NCBI GenBank assembly: GCA_021613375.1
Contig: CM038704.1
Span: forward strand, 7,193,591-7,257,590
Length of the DNA stretch: 64,000 nucleotides
DNA from: Megaleporinus macrocephalus
Lineage: Eukaryota; Chordata; Actinopteri; Characiformes; Anostomidae
Reading direction: 5' to 3'
In this document: piece by piece, positions 1-13,001 of the stretch
How positions within the stretch are numbered: position 1 is the first letter of the stretch
Layout of the letters: each line of letters opens with the position of its first letter
Translations under genes and position numbers: made by a program
Notes under the pieces: model-generated
The model's input: the letters and a program-made list of their open reading frames with translations, nothing else
What the model was told of the DNA's origin: nothing
The model's database searches: none

Positions 1-820
1 TCACACGTACAGAACTCATCACTGTGAGCTGTATGCAAAAGAAATAGCGAACCGTGACCCTTAAGCCTCGGCCCTCTCCCCCAACCAGTGCTTAATTTGC
101 ACCTCTCGTATTTCAAGTACCTGCGTTCCGGAACTTATTCATATGGATCCAGCACCTCTGTGACGTTTTTTGTTTTTTAACATGGGGAATTATTTATAAA
201 GTAAATTAAAATAAATCTTTTTTTATGTTTATGAAACTTGTTGGTCCACCACTCGTACAATTCAACTCTGTGCCACGTGTGCGATCTTGGATTGTTAAAG
301 GACACCGAACTGCCACAGACAAGCAGAGCAAATCACGAAATTGAGTGTAGAATGTAGATGCAGTGACTGCGTTGTGGAGTAATTTGAATAATTAGAAGGT
401 TGGGCAGTTTTTGTATATGTATTGTTGTTTTTGTGCAACATGAAATTGTTTGTTTATTATTTTTTTTTGGTTGGTTTATTTGTAGGAAACCATGTTCTAG
501 CAAAAACTATTCCTCCAGTGGCCTCTCTGAGATTTCATGGTTGCAGCTCCTTACTGCTAGTTCTATCTTATTGGATAGAATGCTATGTTATGTGGACACT
601 TGAAGCAGTGTTGTGTCACTGTGTTCCAGGACCTTTTCCATCACTGCCCAGTTGCTGGATCACCCCACCTTTAGTGTTTCATTACCTGATGTTTTACAAA
701 TTAAGCACATTAATTCAAATTAATTCATTTTCTTTGTCATGTCAATCTCTGTTCATGTAAATGCTCGGCTACATAAAAAAATCAGGGTTGCCCTTAATGT
801 ACTTCTGAGCTAACATAAAG

Positions 821-843
821 GTTGATTGATTGATTGATTGATC
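821..843. repeat. (GATT)n microsatellite
   Basis: About five TTGA/GATT tetranucleotide units in AT-rich intron. A longer tract of the same motif occurs at 45021-45050. Confidence 0.9.
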
Positions 844-1221
844 TTTAGTCACCATGTTTGAATGTATATAGCAGTCAAGCAGCTGTTTCTCCAGATTCAC
901 CCTGAAGAAGTTTTTTATACCTTAAAAGTACATTGTCATCAAAAGTGTCTCTGATTAGCGAGGTACATAACTCGCGAGTTTCATATATTGTTATAATCTC
1001 CTCTATGTGTTTGTTCTATAGCAGCATTTAGAAACAGATAAACAGCTCACAGTGAGAGCGAACCAGGTTCCAGTACAGTGTCCACATTGGGGTGGTTGGG
1101 GGGCTTCATCAGAGAACTTCATTTCCTTCTCTATACATTCACAACAGTCCACAGATACATCAAAAATTCAACAACGTATTGTAAATAACACATATTGTCA
1201 CAGTTTGAACAAAAATAATTA

Positions 1222-1345
1222 TCTCCAAAATAGTAATTTTACAGTAGAGGTCAAAAACAGTTTTAACTTTCAATGTAAGTCAACGTAAAGGGTTTTACTC
1301 TAAATGATGAATAAGCATTTCTATCGGTCCTAAAACAAATCAGAG
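1222..1345 (+). repeat. Dispersed repeat family A, copy
   Basis: Family A is recognised by four phrases in order: CTCCAAAATNNNAACTTTAC, AGGAGAGGCCAAAAAC, CTTTCAATGTAAGTCAATGG and GCATTTCTATTGGCCCATTC. This copy is degenerate but keeps the order. Further copies lie on the plus strand at 6371, 20580, 23450, 36690, 38640, 43075 and 53160, and on the minus strand at 11160, 18590, 38790, 44900, 57740, 61735, 62320 and 62850. No ORF is present, so it is a non-autonomous element of unknown class. Confidence 0.7.
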
Positions 1346-1924
1346 CACACGGATGCAAAGGTGAGATCCATGAGCAGGCTTGTTCATTGAATAACAGAGA
1401 ATGCAGAAATAACGTAGAAATTAAAGCTTTAGTGGAAGTTCTGCCAGGAAGACTCCAATGTCACACTATCATTATCTACTCCAACCAATCACAGGCTGCC
1501 ACCTGCCTTTAAAAGGATTCAACTTACGCTCCCTCTCTGCTACATTCAGGCGCTGATGTTTCGACTCACCCCATCCTCCCCCCCACCACCACCAGCTGGG
1601 TCCCGGTCCTGCTGTCCAGGGAGGCAGCCTCGCCCCTGCTGTTCATATCCAGCAGGATCCTCGAGGGTCTGCACGCTTAAAGACTTGGGATTAGGACTGG
1701 GCCTATGCCAAAGACTTTCTTCATGATTTACAATAACTAACCTTTCAATTGTACATTTATCGAAGATTAAACATCATTACATTCATCTACTCGTGGAGTC
1801 TTTCATGCAGAACTGGGCAGGGTGATGGAAGAGATAACCAGGAAACTAGGGCAGCTTAGCGGGTAAGCTGGGGGACCAAGCCGAGTAGAATAGACGGGAA
1901 GCAGCCGTAGATGGTAACTCCGAC

Positions 1925-2110
1925 TAGTGCTGGCTTTTCCAGGTGTTGGTTTCCCGTCTGAGCAGTTGAACAGAGCGGTCCCCTCTGGCGTAGTGTTTTC
2001 CAGGAACGAAGTCCTGTCCGGGCAGTGAGTAGAACAGATCCCCTCAGCCGTAGTGCTTTCTCCAGGATAGAGATCCTACCCGAGCAAATACAAAGACCCT
2101 TTTCCAGGGT
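1925..2110. repeat. Three imperfect ~60-bp direct repeats
   Basis: Three divergent units starting at 1925, 1991 and 2051 (offsets 66 and 60) share TAGTG at the start, TTTTCCAGG or CTCCAGGAT, and AACAGA.CCCCTC. The flanks (about 1430-2530) look like a decayed interspersed element. An LTR was considered, but no paired repeat or primer site could be shown. Confidence 0.45.
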
Positions 2111-2819
2111 CACATTAAAGAACAGTTCAAATAAGAGCCAAAACCTTTCCTGGCCGGGCTCACCATGGGCCAGCGAAGGGCACAGAGAGAGTGTAGGCTG
2201 GACAAACCTCCCGTTGGCATTACGCTGAGTTAACTCTTCAACAATCGAGACGTAGAGCCGAGACAGTGGGTAGTTGACTGACCATGAGCTTAGAATGAGG
2301 GAGAGTCCACTGCAACGCTGATGATCGTGACAGAGCTTGACTTGGAAGATGAAGGGACTTGACTTGACTTGACAGAGTCCAGTGAAACAACAGGAGTCCT
2401 GGAGTGTACGCAGGAGTGTACATTCAATACCACGCACTGAGAGGAGAGTTTAAAGGGTGAGTTAATGAGAGACAGGTGGCTAAAACAAAAGAGCACAAAC
2501 ACAAAACAGGTGAGGGGAGGAAACAGATGTTATTTCTGTCAGCACATTATTAATCCTGGCCAAATATTATTTTAACTAGCAATTAATTAGCAAAAAGTAA
2601 AAAGCTTCCCTGCTCTGTCCTGCCGTCAATACGTACTGACTAAATTCTAAGTGGACGTACACCTAACTCCAACTTTTACCTGCAGAACCCTGGCCAGAGG
2701 ACCACCTACTGCAGTCTGAGGTGTGAAGCTGACGATGCTTCCACCTCTAAAGTGAATTTAGAGCAGCTTTGGCTTTGGAAATAGAGCTAGCTTAGTTTGC
2801 GAGATAGCTACTCCATATG

Positions 2820-3010
2820 CGTCCACCTTCCAGAGGTCACTCTCCAGGCTCCGCCAGCCCGGCCGTGAAATAATAATGTCGGTAAACAGCGTTAATATTT
2901 TATCATCTCTGACCTGGCGGGCAGTGGCCTTGCCGCGGGAGAGAGAGGATTAATAATGTGAGCGATGAGAAACCCCCTCCGGCTGACGGGGCTGACTGAC
3001 AGGGTCCGTC
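2820..3010. other. Unique GC-moderate island, candidate conserved noncoding element
   Basis: The segment is free of simple and dispersed repeats and has homeobox-like TAAT cores (AATAATAATGTCGG, GGATTAATAATG) between GC-richer blocks. This texture is typical of vertebrate conserved enhancers, but conservation was not tested. Function is inference only. Confidence 0.25.
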
Positions 3011-3719
3011 CCCACCACAGCTGAACTCCCACCACAGGCGGATCAATATGGCAGTAACGACACTTCTGATCCTGAAGTTTGCTTTTGAAAATCGATCCTC
3101 ACATGTCGATACTGTTCTTTAAGCAGTAACCTGAACCTTTTATTTGATCTAACTCTGGATCTTTGAGGGTGAAAAAGTGATATAAATCTAGGAAATGTGA
3201 AGGATAGGGTCTACTTTTCCTTCCTCCGTGACAGACTGCACTCAGAACCAGGGCTGGAAAGCATCTAGAGAAACTTGATTCCAGGAGCAAAGTGTATGAT
3301 GATGCTACCTGCTGAAAATATACTCCAAACAAATAGGGGGCAGCATACGTTTAGAAAGCTGAATGGTGAGGCACAGTGCCTCTTCCTCTTTGTTATCATT
3401 AGTAGTTGTTTACTGACCAGTCCAGAAGAAACCTTCAGCAACAAACTTCATCCCTTCACTCTCCATGAGCGTCTCCAGTGGTGGAAACAGCTACAGCATT
3501 ATCTCTTGTTCTGATTCTACTGTATATGTATCACTTCTTTTGTTTAGCTGCTGAGTGTGGTTTCTTACCAAGCGCTTCAGCCGTTGTTGGGTTTATTCAT
3601 CTTTCATTGGCTACCTGCTCTCACATGATCTAATCGGGAGCAGCACCTTCAACACAATGGTTAGAGGATAGAATACTTCCTCATCCTCACATGTTGGACT
3701 ATTTTAACTTGATGCTACG

Positions 3720-3924
3720 GTAACTCACTATCACCTCTTCAGGCACAAAGTGGTATTACAGTGACTAACTATAACCTCTTCAGGTACAAAGTGGTACTAC
3801 AGTTACTCACTATCATGTCTTCAGGTACAAAGTGGTATTACAGTGACTCACTATCACCTCTTCGGGTTCAAAGTGATACTAGAATGACACTATTACCTCT
3901 TCAGGTACAACAAATTGGCACTAC

Positions 3925-3981
<57 letters not shown>
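3720..3981. repeat. 41-bp minisatellite (x5) followed by (AT)n
   Basis: Units of AGGTACAAAGTGGTATTACA + GTGACTCACTATCACCTCTTC begin at 3741, 3782, 3823, 3864 and 3903. The first four are exactly 41 bp apart. They run into an (AT)n tract at 3926-3981. The ORF reading into the AT tract is an artefact. Confidence 0.9.
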
Positions 3982-3983
<2 letters not shown>

Positions 3984-6370
3984 GCTTGTACTAATATATA
4001 TTTTAAAAAATAGTCATTGGTACAATGACATTGCTACACACACATACACATATATATATACAGTATATATTTTCATTTTTGCATGACATCCCCGCGTATG
4101 TTGTGCTCATTGACCATAATTAATTTCCCCTGAGTTTAAAACTCCTTCCAATATTCCTGAACGCAAACAGAAACTTATCAAAGGATTGAGATGCTACTTT
4201 AAATTTAAGAGACAAAGAAGAACCTTGATAAAAAAAATCAATGCTTTTCAAGCATCTGGAGGTTTTTAATTTTTCATCTGCTGTACAACAAAAACGAGTT
4301 TCTTTGAGAGTTAGCGCTCTATTCATGAACAAGTGACAACCGAACGAAAGTTACAAGGTCTGCCGAGACGCAGTTTGCAAATGAGTGGACTTTAAAGCCA
4401 CTTTTAAAGAGAGGAGCACATAAATGAGGAGCCACTTCACCCAAAGAACCACATTATTTCTTCCTCCACTTCGGAGCGTTCTAAGGGGCTGCGATTTGGA
4501 GGAATAGTCATTTTCCTCTACTTGTACGTCCAAGGCTGTTTTCAGCTTATAATTGCTGAAGCAGGGACAGTTATAATGGCTGGTCCTTCAGTGCACACTG
4601 CAGAAACAACCACCGACTTCAGACTTGTTCTCCTTATTAGCCCAAAGAGCGGACCCACGCTGACCATCCAAATGTGTTAATGTGGCCTGCGCCCGTCCCA
4701 AAAAAAAAAAAAAAGCCCAGCCATGTTTACCAGAGCGCTGCATCTTGTTAGTGGAGCAACACGAATGTCTTGCACGGAATTATTTTTTTATTATTGTTTG
4801 TGCTTGAAATCTACATTTTCAAAGCACCGAACCGTTTTCAAGCTTGGGGATTTGTTTTGGTGTGAAACTGTGACTGTGAATCTTCCGTCTGGGCCAATAA
4901 CCACACACTCGAACTGAACTTCAGTGCTCTGGAAGTGAGCAAAAACAAATTTAAACCATAAGGAAACTTTTTATCCCTCTACTGTCTCATAACTTTCCTT
5001 TTTATAACCTTGTTGGACTTAGAGGAGACCAGCATACAGTGTTCGTAGGAGCTCCGGGAGGGCATCTTACCAAATGCATCCTCCCCTATTTCAGCCTCTG
5101 CTCAGTGCTGGTGAGACGCTGTTTGGAATCACCTACAGGTCTCACAAGGTTCCCCGTGGTGGCAAAACAGTGACAGGCTTTAAAGTTCAGAACAACTGGG
5201 CTTTGAGAAAATCCATTAGCATAACACACTGGAAAAGTCTGCTTACAGACTATGCATCAATGGAACATCTTTCATTCCTCAACAAGCACAACAAACTCAG
5301 CACACCCTGGCCTACACTCATTATTTCTATACAATAATAATCATCCCAATCAACACATCTTACCCATAACAACATTACCACCCAGAAATAAACTCTGACA
5401 CACACATACACACACACACACAAACTAATAAAAAAAAGTAAAAAGGTAACTGTAAAAATAATTTTGTTTCACCAAAATTATTATTATTATTATTTTTCTA
5501 ATTCTTGGTTTCGTGCATTGTACATCAATTTGCACTTTCAATTTACATCTTCAAATAAATTTGTATTTACTTATTCATTTATTTATTTTTGTTTTGTCTG
5601 TTTGTTCTGTGTTGTTTTTTTATTATTATTATTATATTCTCTTCATTTTCTACATTTTGTACATGTCCACCATCTATCCCTCTCCCCCTCAGCCCCCTCT
5701 CCCCCTCAGCCCTTTCCAAAATTTTACATAGCTTAAGAATGAGAATGTAAATAAATAATAAAGTTCTATTAGTCCTCCGATGAGGTGGGGTGGTGGTGTG
5801 CCAAAAAAAAGAACAACTTGGCTTCCCATTCAGCTGCTTGTTTTGCAAACTTTCTGTCCCATCTTACACTAAAAACCATGTGGGTACATTTACATTTACA
5901 TAGTTTGTACCTTGATGTATTGAAATGTTCCCTCGGACGTACAGCCGTGGCTTTAAGGTCCCGTTGTGTACTTTAAATACGTTTTTTCTTGGTGAAAGGA
6001 ATGTGCTTGTACCTATTCATAAAAGTTTGTAAAGCAGAACAGGGAAATATAAAGGATGGAGGTAAGACATTGTGTGTGGAGTAAACACAACTTTAAAACT
6101 ATTTTAAAACTAAAACTTTTCATAGAATATGGTGCAATTATGTTCTCAAACTAAAGGTCTTGCGAGGGTACCACCCCAGAGATGAGAAGGGTACCAGCCC
6201 AGTGACAGTGAACATTAAGCTGGTGAACAGGGAACCAACTTCAGCCTTGCTTAAAGAAGAACATCAGCCATGTTCACTGATTATTGACTTCCTCGGGAAG
6301 AGTCAGAAAACTGTGCTTGTTATTGTTCAGAATCAACTTTAGGACCTACGCATCGTCGCTGTCTAATTAA

Positions 6371-6550
6371 AAACTCCAAAATCACAACTTTACAGGAGAG
6401 GCCAACAACCTACTCTACTTTCAATGGAAGTCAATGGAACCAGAATGTTTTCTAACTAAATTTGGAGCATTTCTATTGGCCCATTCATCCTGATTTTTTT
6501 AGCCATTGTGAGTGGCATCTGCTGCATTCAAATGATGTAGAAAAATAAAA
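6371..6550 (+). repeat. Dispersed repeat family A, copy
   Basis: A well preserved copy: ACTTTACAGGAGAGGCCAAC, then CTTTCAATGGAAGTCAATGG, then GCATTTCTATTGGCCCATTC. It sits immediately upstream of the Harbinger-like element. Confidence 0.8.
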
Positions 6551-6603
6551 ATCTACAACAGTAGTCACATTCTGTCCTATATGACATAATAGGGGTCTGC
6601 TAA

Positions 6604-7430
6604 TGCTGGCCTTACACCAAGCGATTTTACTGTTACAGACAAATTTCAAATTTCGGAATAAAATCTTGAGAGTCTTGCTAGAGTTGAGTCGCGCCTGAGA
6701 TGGTTTAGTGTAAGGTGGTCGAGACTGCAGGTTTAAGACAGTCTTGTTCTCGTCCTAGAGTTCCCATAAAATCAACCGTGTTTAATATTATCATAAGTCT
6801 TTAGTCTTGGTTCACGGAAATAGTGACGTGAACATCGTCGACAACCAATAGGAGAGCTCTGTTCACCACCAAACGGGAAGCCGCGAGGCAAGTACAGGAA
6901 TGTGTGGCGGGTAAAGTAGTTAGACATGGAGGGGAGTCTGGCGGGGATTCGGAAACTGCGGTTCTCCTGGACTGTACAAAAGGAGGAGACACTGGTGGAG
7001 CTCTGGAGTGAGCTGTGGAGTGAGCAAGAGTGCCTCTTTCATGTGTCTTCATGTTTATACCACGACTGAGTGGAAAAGAAAAAAAAGGTGGAGAGAAATC
7101 GCTGAAGCCCTCGAAATCTCCACTAAGTTTGCTATGCTAAAACACTACTGAACGGGGCTACAGTGTTTACAATTAGCCTAGCAGATAACCGCACATCTTA
7201 GCTGAATGTTGCTAGCTTTAATTATATTAATGAGAAATGATCTCTAAAGGAATTTAGAAGCAGTCTTGTAAATAATGACCCTGAAAGACCCCCAGTCTTT
7301 GTAAAATCATAGCCTGTGACTAGCCTGTGACTAGTCTGTGACTAGTCTTTAGATGTGAGAGGGAGTCAGGTTTTAGTCTATTAAACGTCTTTTCAGAGTT
7401 TTTTAAAAGTCTTCTAGTGTCTGGTCAGCA
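6604..7430 (+). mobile_element. Non-autonomous PIF/Harbinger-like DNA transposon
   Basis: An 827-bp element flanked by TAA on both sides (6601-6603 and 7431-7433), the three-base target duplication expected of PIF/Harbinger. Imperfect terminal inverted repeats are visible: TGCTGGCCTTACACCAAGCG on the left against TGCTGACCAGACACTAGAAG read inward from the right. It contains a broken MADF/Myb-like ORF but no visible DDE transposase. It is therefore either a deletion derivative or a carrier of only the accessory DNA-binding gene. Confidence 0.7.
6926..7135 (+). pseudogene. MADF/Myb-SANT-like protein fragment from Harbinger element
   Basis: An ATG at 6926 opens MEGSLAGIRKLRFSWTVQKE, continuing ETLVELWSELWSEQECLFHV and then SSCLYHD before a TGA stop. 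Reading on past the stop, and after a one-base frame shift in an A-rich run, gives WREIAEALEIS. The pattern W...EETLVELW...CLF.VSS..YHD..EK..WREIAEAL is that of the MADF/Myb-like DNA-binding protein encoded by Harbinger-type elements. The repeat of WSE within LWSELWSE suggests a small internal duplication. The stop and frameshift make it non-functional. The family call is from pattern memory. Confidence 0.6.
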
Positions 7431-8756
7431 TAAGTGACATACAATACTATGAAAAGTTTTAAGCACCTTATTTTATTTGCTTCAACGAACCCACTAACAT
7501 TAGAACGAATAAACCAGCACTAACACAATAGGCAGTGATTGCTGGTCTATTTTAGCTTTAAACCTCCTCATTGCAGCCGAGTATTAATTACAGCCATCAC
7601 TCAATACTTGGCCTGCTAGTCAATATTTCATGATATTAAATCAAGTGTGCTGGTGATTCAATTTGAACAAACCCATGTGATGGCTGGGGGCGTTCAGGAC
7701 TCACGAGATGTGTTTTTTTTATACATATTTATGTTTATTTGCACTTACACTAATGCAATACGGTGATTTTACAGGCAAACGCGCACTTATCGCCCAGACA
7801 AATGCTTTTACATAATGTGCTTGGGTGCCTGAGAGGTTGGCACAGCAGTGTAGGTGCTTTGTACACTACCTATTCTGTTGCACTGTGGGACCATGAGAGT
7901 ATAATATCAGCTGTTTACTTGAAATTTCGGTCCCTTTAGTCGTGCTGCATAGCGCTCTAGTACTTGATTTTCCAATGTAGTGAGATACGATTAGGGGACC
8001 ATTTCTTGTTTTGCTGGAATCAGGTCTCAATTTGAGGTGGGGATGGAAGAGGATGGTACCCACTGTTGGATTTGGGTCATCATGTGAGCTCTCATAAAAG
8101 CCGTTGGTATAAACAAATATGCATTTTAATTACAAAAAAAAGCTGCAGTTCATAAAAACCCAGTTGCTTGAACCCCCCTGAAATGTTTTCAGGAGTGGTA
8201 AGAGTGCACTGATTATTATCTGTGTTTTGGACCCCACTTGAGAGTAGCAGCCACCCGTAATAGTGCATAAGACATATTTGGGACCTATTCTAAGGCTGCA
8301 GTCACACAGACTTTCCTTTGTTTCCCGTGGAGCCCAATTGGAAAGTTCTGCCACCAGAAGCTTCAATGTTCTGCAGACTGCAGAGGTGAGAATTCCACAT
8401 TTCCCATCTATTGGTGTGGACTACAGTAGTAGAAAACTGTTTACTGCTCCCACAGGTGGCCACTTTGGTCCCAGTTCCTGTCGAAACACTGGGGGCCAGT
8501 CGAGTAGTAGTTGTATTTCACCATTCATGTTAAACATCTTGTTGTGGAATTTCAGAGAAACTCTGTTTTACCCCGCGTTCACACCGACAGCAACTTCTTG
8601 CCGCTTATCGCCCAAATCGCTGATTGCTCATCACTTCTGGGTGTTCCTGAACTCAAGCTGACCTTTGGTTGACATGGGTAAACTGACGCCAAGCAAATGT
8701 TACGGCAGTACAGTGACTATACTAGCTACTATCTACAGAGTATACAGAAAAAAAAT

Positions 8757-9825
8757 ATTTGACCACAAATCAAACCTTCACACTCAGTTTTTACCACAAA
8801 TCAAAACTTCCTGCCCAGTTTTTACCACTAATAAGACCTTCCCACCCAGTTTTTACCACAAATCAGACCTACCTGGCAGTTTTAACCACAAATCAGACCT
8901 TCCCACCCAGTTTTTACCACAAATCAGACCTACCTGGCAGTTTTAAACACAAATCAAACCTTCACACTCAGTTTTTACCACAAATCAAACCTTCACACTC
9001 AGTTTTTACCACAAATAAAAACTTTCTGCCCAGTTTTTACCACTAATCAGACCTTCCTGTCCAGTTTTTACCACAAATCAAACCTTCCCAGCCAGTTTTT
9101 ACCACAAATCAGACCTTCCCTTCCAGTTTTTACCACAAATCAAACCTTCCCAGCCAGTTTTTACCACAAATCAGACCTTCCCTTCCAGTTTTTACCACTA
9201 ATCAGACCTTCCCACTCAGTTTTTACCACAAATCAAAACTTCCTGCCCAGTTTTTACCACTAATCAAACCTTCACACTCAGTTTTTACCACAAATCAAAA
9301 CTTTCTGCACAGTTTTTACCACTAATCAGACCTTCCTGTCCAGTTTTTACCACAAATCAAATCTTCCCACCCAGTTTTTACCACAAATCAGACATTCCCT
9401 TCCAGTTTTTACCACAAATCAAACCTTCCCACACAGTTTTTACCACAAATCAGACCTTCCCTTCCAGTTTTTACCACAAATCAGACATTCCCTTCCAGTT
9501 TTTACCACAAATCAAACCTTCCCACCCAGTTTTTACCACAAATCAGACCTTCCCACCTGTTTTTACCACAAATCAGCCTACCTGCCAGTTTTTTACCACA
9601 AGTCAGACCTTCCTGCAAGTTTTTACCACAAATCAGACCTTCCCACCTGTTTTTACCACAAATCAGCCTACCTGCCAGTTTTTACCACAAATCAGACCTT
9701 CCTGCAAGTTTGTAACCACAAATCAGACCTTCCCATCTGTTTTTACCACAAATCAGACCTTCCCACCTGTTTTTACCACAAATCAGACCTTCCCACCTGT
9801 TTTTACCACAAATCAGACGTGTTCC
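8757..9825. repeat. 31-bp minisatellite, ~34 copies
   Basis: The unit is TTTTTACCACAAATCAGACC + TTCCCACCCAG. Copies vary between CAAATCAGAC and CTAATCAGAC and at the CCCACCCAG end. Toward the right end the unit shortens to about 28-30 bp (CCCACCTGTTTTTACCAC). The ORFs through it are artefacts of a period that shifts frame. Confidence 0.95.
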
Positions 9826-11159
9826 CACTAAAAATAAAAATCCTGGAGGGAAATTGCTTGTCTATGAATTTCATCCTTGTGTAGTGCATCAGTGTCTGTG
9901 CAGTCAGTGTGACAAGAAAACTGTGTTTATTTTTTGTATGATGCTGCGACACTGAGTTTCTCTTCCATTTCTAGTAGGAACAATAATCTAGGAACCATGA
10001 AAGGAGTGAACTGTTTCAAGGTGGCTGAGAAAAAGCGAGTGCCACCCCACTCAATGCTGAATTCCTACTGGTAATCACCACATCGCTTAAAGATAAACTG
10101 ATCAATTTCGTATCGTTGCCGGATCTGCCCACTTCTCATCGCTAACGTTCACACTGTCACTGTCACTGTCGGCGAAAATTGCCAACTTTTATTGAAAATG
10201 AATGACCTCCTGTCGCTTTGCTGTGTCGCGATGCCATCAGCTGCAAATGGTACGGAATGATGTTTATTTTTTAAACACAAACATGTGAAGGCAGCATAAA
10301 TGCCCTTTTCCAAAGCAGATCTTCAGTGGATACGAGCAGTTCAAGAAGTTCATAAGCAGCGTCGTTCAACATTTTGGTCCCTTTATTGGTGTTATCACAA
10401 CTTCGAACAACAGAACCACCATGGCAACTGAATCACCAAGTCTAAAATCTCACTTTGCTAGACAAAGAAATGACAAATAAAAATATACAAATACAAGAAA
10501 AGCAGAGAACTCAAGAGAGAAAGAATAAACACAGTGAAGTCATGAAAACCTTCAGCGTCATGGTCAATTAAAAGAAAATCAAATTATTTGTCAAACCATA
10601 GCGTTTATTTTCTTCTTTTAATTTCTTCTCCGCCCAAATGAAGCATACTGACTCAACTTAGGGCGACGAATCGTCATCCCTTCATTGTTTAAGAAACATT
10701 CGGATGGCAATTTCCTGCAAAGTACCATAGAAAACAAATGAAAATAGATTTATATCACAGTTTTCGTGCAAAACACTTAATGGCCTAAAAATCTGATTCG
10801 CTTGCACATGAGAAATTCAGGACAACCAGGGATTGTCTGTCAGTACGCTCTGGGGAAAAAAGAAGGCTTCTCGACCAAGACGTCACACAAACTCTTAATT
10901 TCCGTGCCTGCTTTAAACTGGCCTTGGTGTTTTCTAGATACAGACGGGTGACAGATTAAAGGAAAACCAGCCTAGAGTGTCTACAGGTGTCCACAAGTGT
11001 CTGGAACTGTACTGGAGAGGTGGAGCTCCATTCTTCCATCACTTTGGTGGTTTGTCAATGGTAGTGGAGAATGTGGGACTCATAGACGTTCAACTAGGTT
11101 GAGATCTGTTGACTGCAAGGGGCTGAGTATATCGCCGCTGTCCAATGAAAATCATGTAT

Positions 11160-11300
11160 CTCTGGCTGAAAGGCTTCGAAATCACGGGAAAAATCTGGTT
11201 CGCTTGACTTACATTGAAAGTTAAAACTGTTTTTGTCCTCTCCTGTTACATTACTGTTTTGGAGATACTCATTTTTCATTGGACAGCGATGATATGATTT
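11160..11300 (-). repeat. Dispersed repeat family A, inverted copy
   Basis: Read on the minus strand it shows the family A phrases, with ATTGGACAGCGATGATATGA at the outer end. That phrase recurs at 38790, 57880 and 62960. Confidence 0.75.
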
Positions 11301-11841
11301 ACATTTGTTCTGCTCACAGATCCGCTGCTCATGTTTTCACCCATTTGTGGAAATTATAGTAAAGAACGAACCATCTCTTTTCCCACATCTCAGTGCTACG
11401 GGTTTCTACACCACTGACGTTTTACATGGTCGTTGGTGTTTGTGATGAGGGGCTTATGCGCTGCAGGTCTGCTGTAATATCCTCCTGTATGTAACTGTGG
11501 ACTGACTGTTCTTACTGGTACTGAAACGATGGATTGCAGTTCTGTTTACTGGCCCCAGAGGTCTAAACGCAGAGGTCACTTTAATCACAGCTATGGGGCC
11601 AGTTAAGTAGTCTTTGTGACTTAAGCTTCCACCATTTATGTCTCTATGATGAACCCTTCCCTGAAGTCATTTAGAACTTCTCCACTTGATCGTCTTGATC
11701 CAAAATTTGGGAGAATGTTTTCATCATGGGATGTTGCTTAATTGTATCTCACAGTATAACTATCTGGAAGTAGATTTGGTTTACCATCCGGCATGGACCA
11801 GGTGAGGATGTGTTCCTCTTTTTTTTGAGTTTGGGTACTAA

Positions 11842-12030
11842 ACCCTAAAACCCTAACTAAACCCTAACTGCTCCCTGGGCGCCATGGATAGGCCTGCCCA
11901 CCGCTCCAGGTATGTGAGCTCACTGCTCCCTAGTGTGTATGTTCACTAGTGTGTGTGCATGGATGGGTTAAATGCGGAGGTCAAATTTCACTGTGTGGAA
12001 ATACAAGTGACAGAATAATTCTAAACTGTT
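11842..12030 (+). repeat. Fish SINE-like body fragment
   Basis: This carries CTGCTCCCTGGGCGCC, then CACTGCTCCCTAGTGTGTAT, then GGTTAAATGCGGAGGTCAAA and TTTCACTGTGTGG, the usual order of a common fish SINE body. There is no tRNA-like head here. The CACTGCCCCCTAGTGTGTG portion is the segment amplified in the 50-bp array at 34580-35400. Confidence 0.6.
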
Positions 12031-12449
12031 GTAAATATTTCATACCTACTATGTCCATCTGTTAAAGTGAGACAGATGGTCGCCACACCAAATGCTACAG
12101 AGCTTGCGAGAAGTTTATGGTTCTGCAAATCCCATCATTTTATGGCGAGAACCTCCCAAGGAAATCTGCCTAAACACAGAAGATAATGACCTGGCCAGAT
12201 GGGTCAAACAGGCCAGATAAACCATGGAGGCAGGCTATATGTGCAGTTGCCCTTTTTTTAGATCATGTCTGTACCGTGGTAGCCTCAAGAATAAAGCATA
12301 TACTCTGAACTGGTCTCCCTTTTCCTTTTGACGGCAAACAAAGAAGTTACAATATGCGCCATATAAATAAATAAACCTTAACTGTTTTGTTTTTCAGCTC
12401 TTTCCTCTAATCTGTCACCCCTCTGTACATCGTTTAGTCTGCAATTTGG

Positions 12450-12704
12450 TTGAATATGGCACTTCAAATCAACAGGATCCACAAATACGTTTCAGATTTG
12501 GAGGTAAAAGACATGCAAAGTAAAGTGCAAATGATTCAGCGAAAGACCCTCCAGACACAGTCCAACCGGCGTCTGACTGTCGACACGGCGGTTCCCGTAA
12601 CACCAGTACGAAAATCCCCCAACAGCGGAAAAAGAAACGGAGCTACGCGGCTAGAAAACAAATACTCAAAAAGGGGTCCGACCTTCAGCCAAGAGTTCAG
12701 CTGA
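12450..12704 (+). other. Unassigned 84-codon ORF
   Basis: An ORF free of low complexity begins MNMALQINRIHKYVSDLEVK and ends in a basic, Ser/Thr-Pro-containing tail (VPVTPVRKSPNSGKRNGATR). A TTTTTCAG acceptor-like site lies about 50 bp upstream, so it could be an old exon or retrocopy. No family was recognised. It is antisense to ptprt. Coding status is doubtful. Confidence 0.15.
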
Positions 12705-13001
12705 AAACCTGCCACTCTGCGACATCTGCGGACCATTTGTGTCCATGATAAAGCAGACAGCGTGAGGATGCACAGAAGAGACGGGAATCACGAAAACCAT
12801 CAGAATAACAAAAATATCAAGCTTCTTGTCAAACTCGTGTAAGCACTGGCTCCTCTCTCTTCAGAAGCTGTACATAAGCTTAGGAAAAGTCTATTTGGTT
12901 CTCCTCAGCTGGCATATAGAAAGATTCTTTTTTTTTAGTTGTTTTCACCCTTTTCTGTGTTTTTCTTTTTTGTTTCCTCTACACTGACGGGATTAACATT
13001 C

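Noticed and set aside
1430..2530. LTR retrotransposon end
   Set aside because: No paired LTR, TG...CA ends or primer-binding site could be shown.
8757..9825. CRISPR-like array
   Set aside because: Direct repeats have no unique spacers; it is a vertebrate minisatellite.
11838..11872. Telomere-like AACCCTAA repeats
   Set aside because: Only about four irregular units (CTAAACCCTAAAACCCTAAC), not a clean CCCTAA series. Probably part of the SINE-like fragment.
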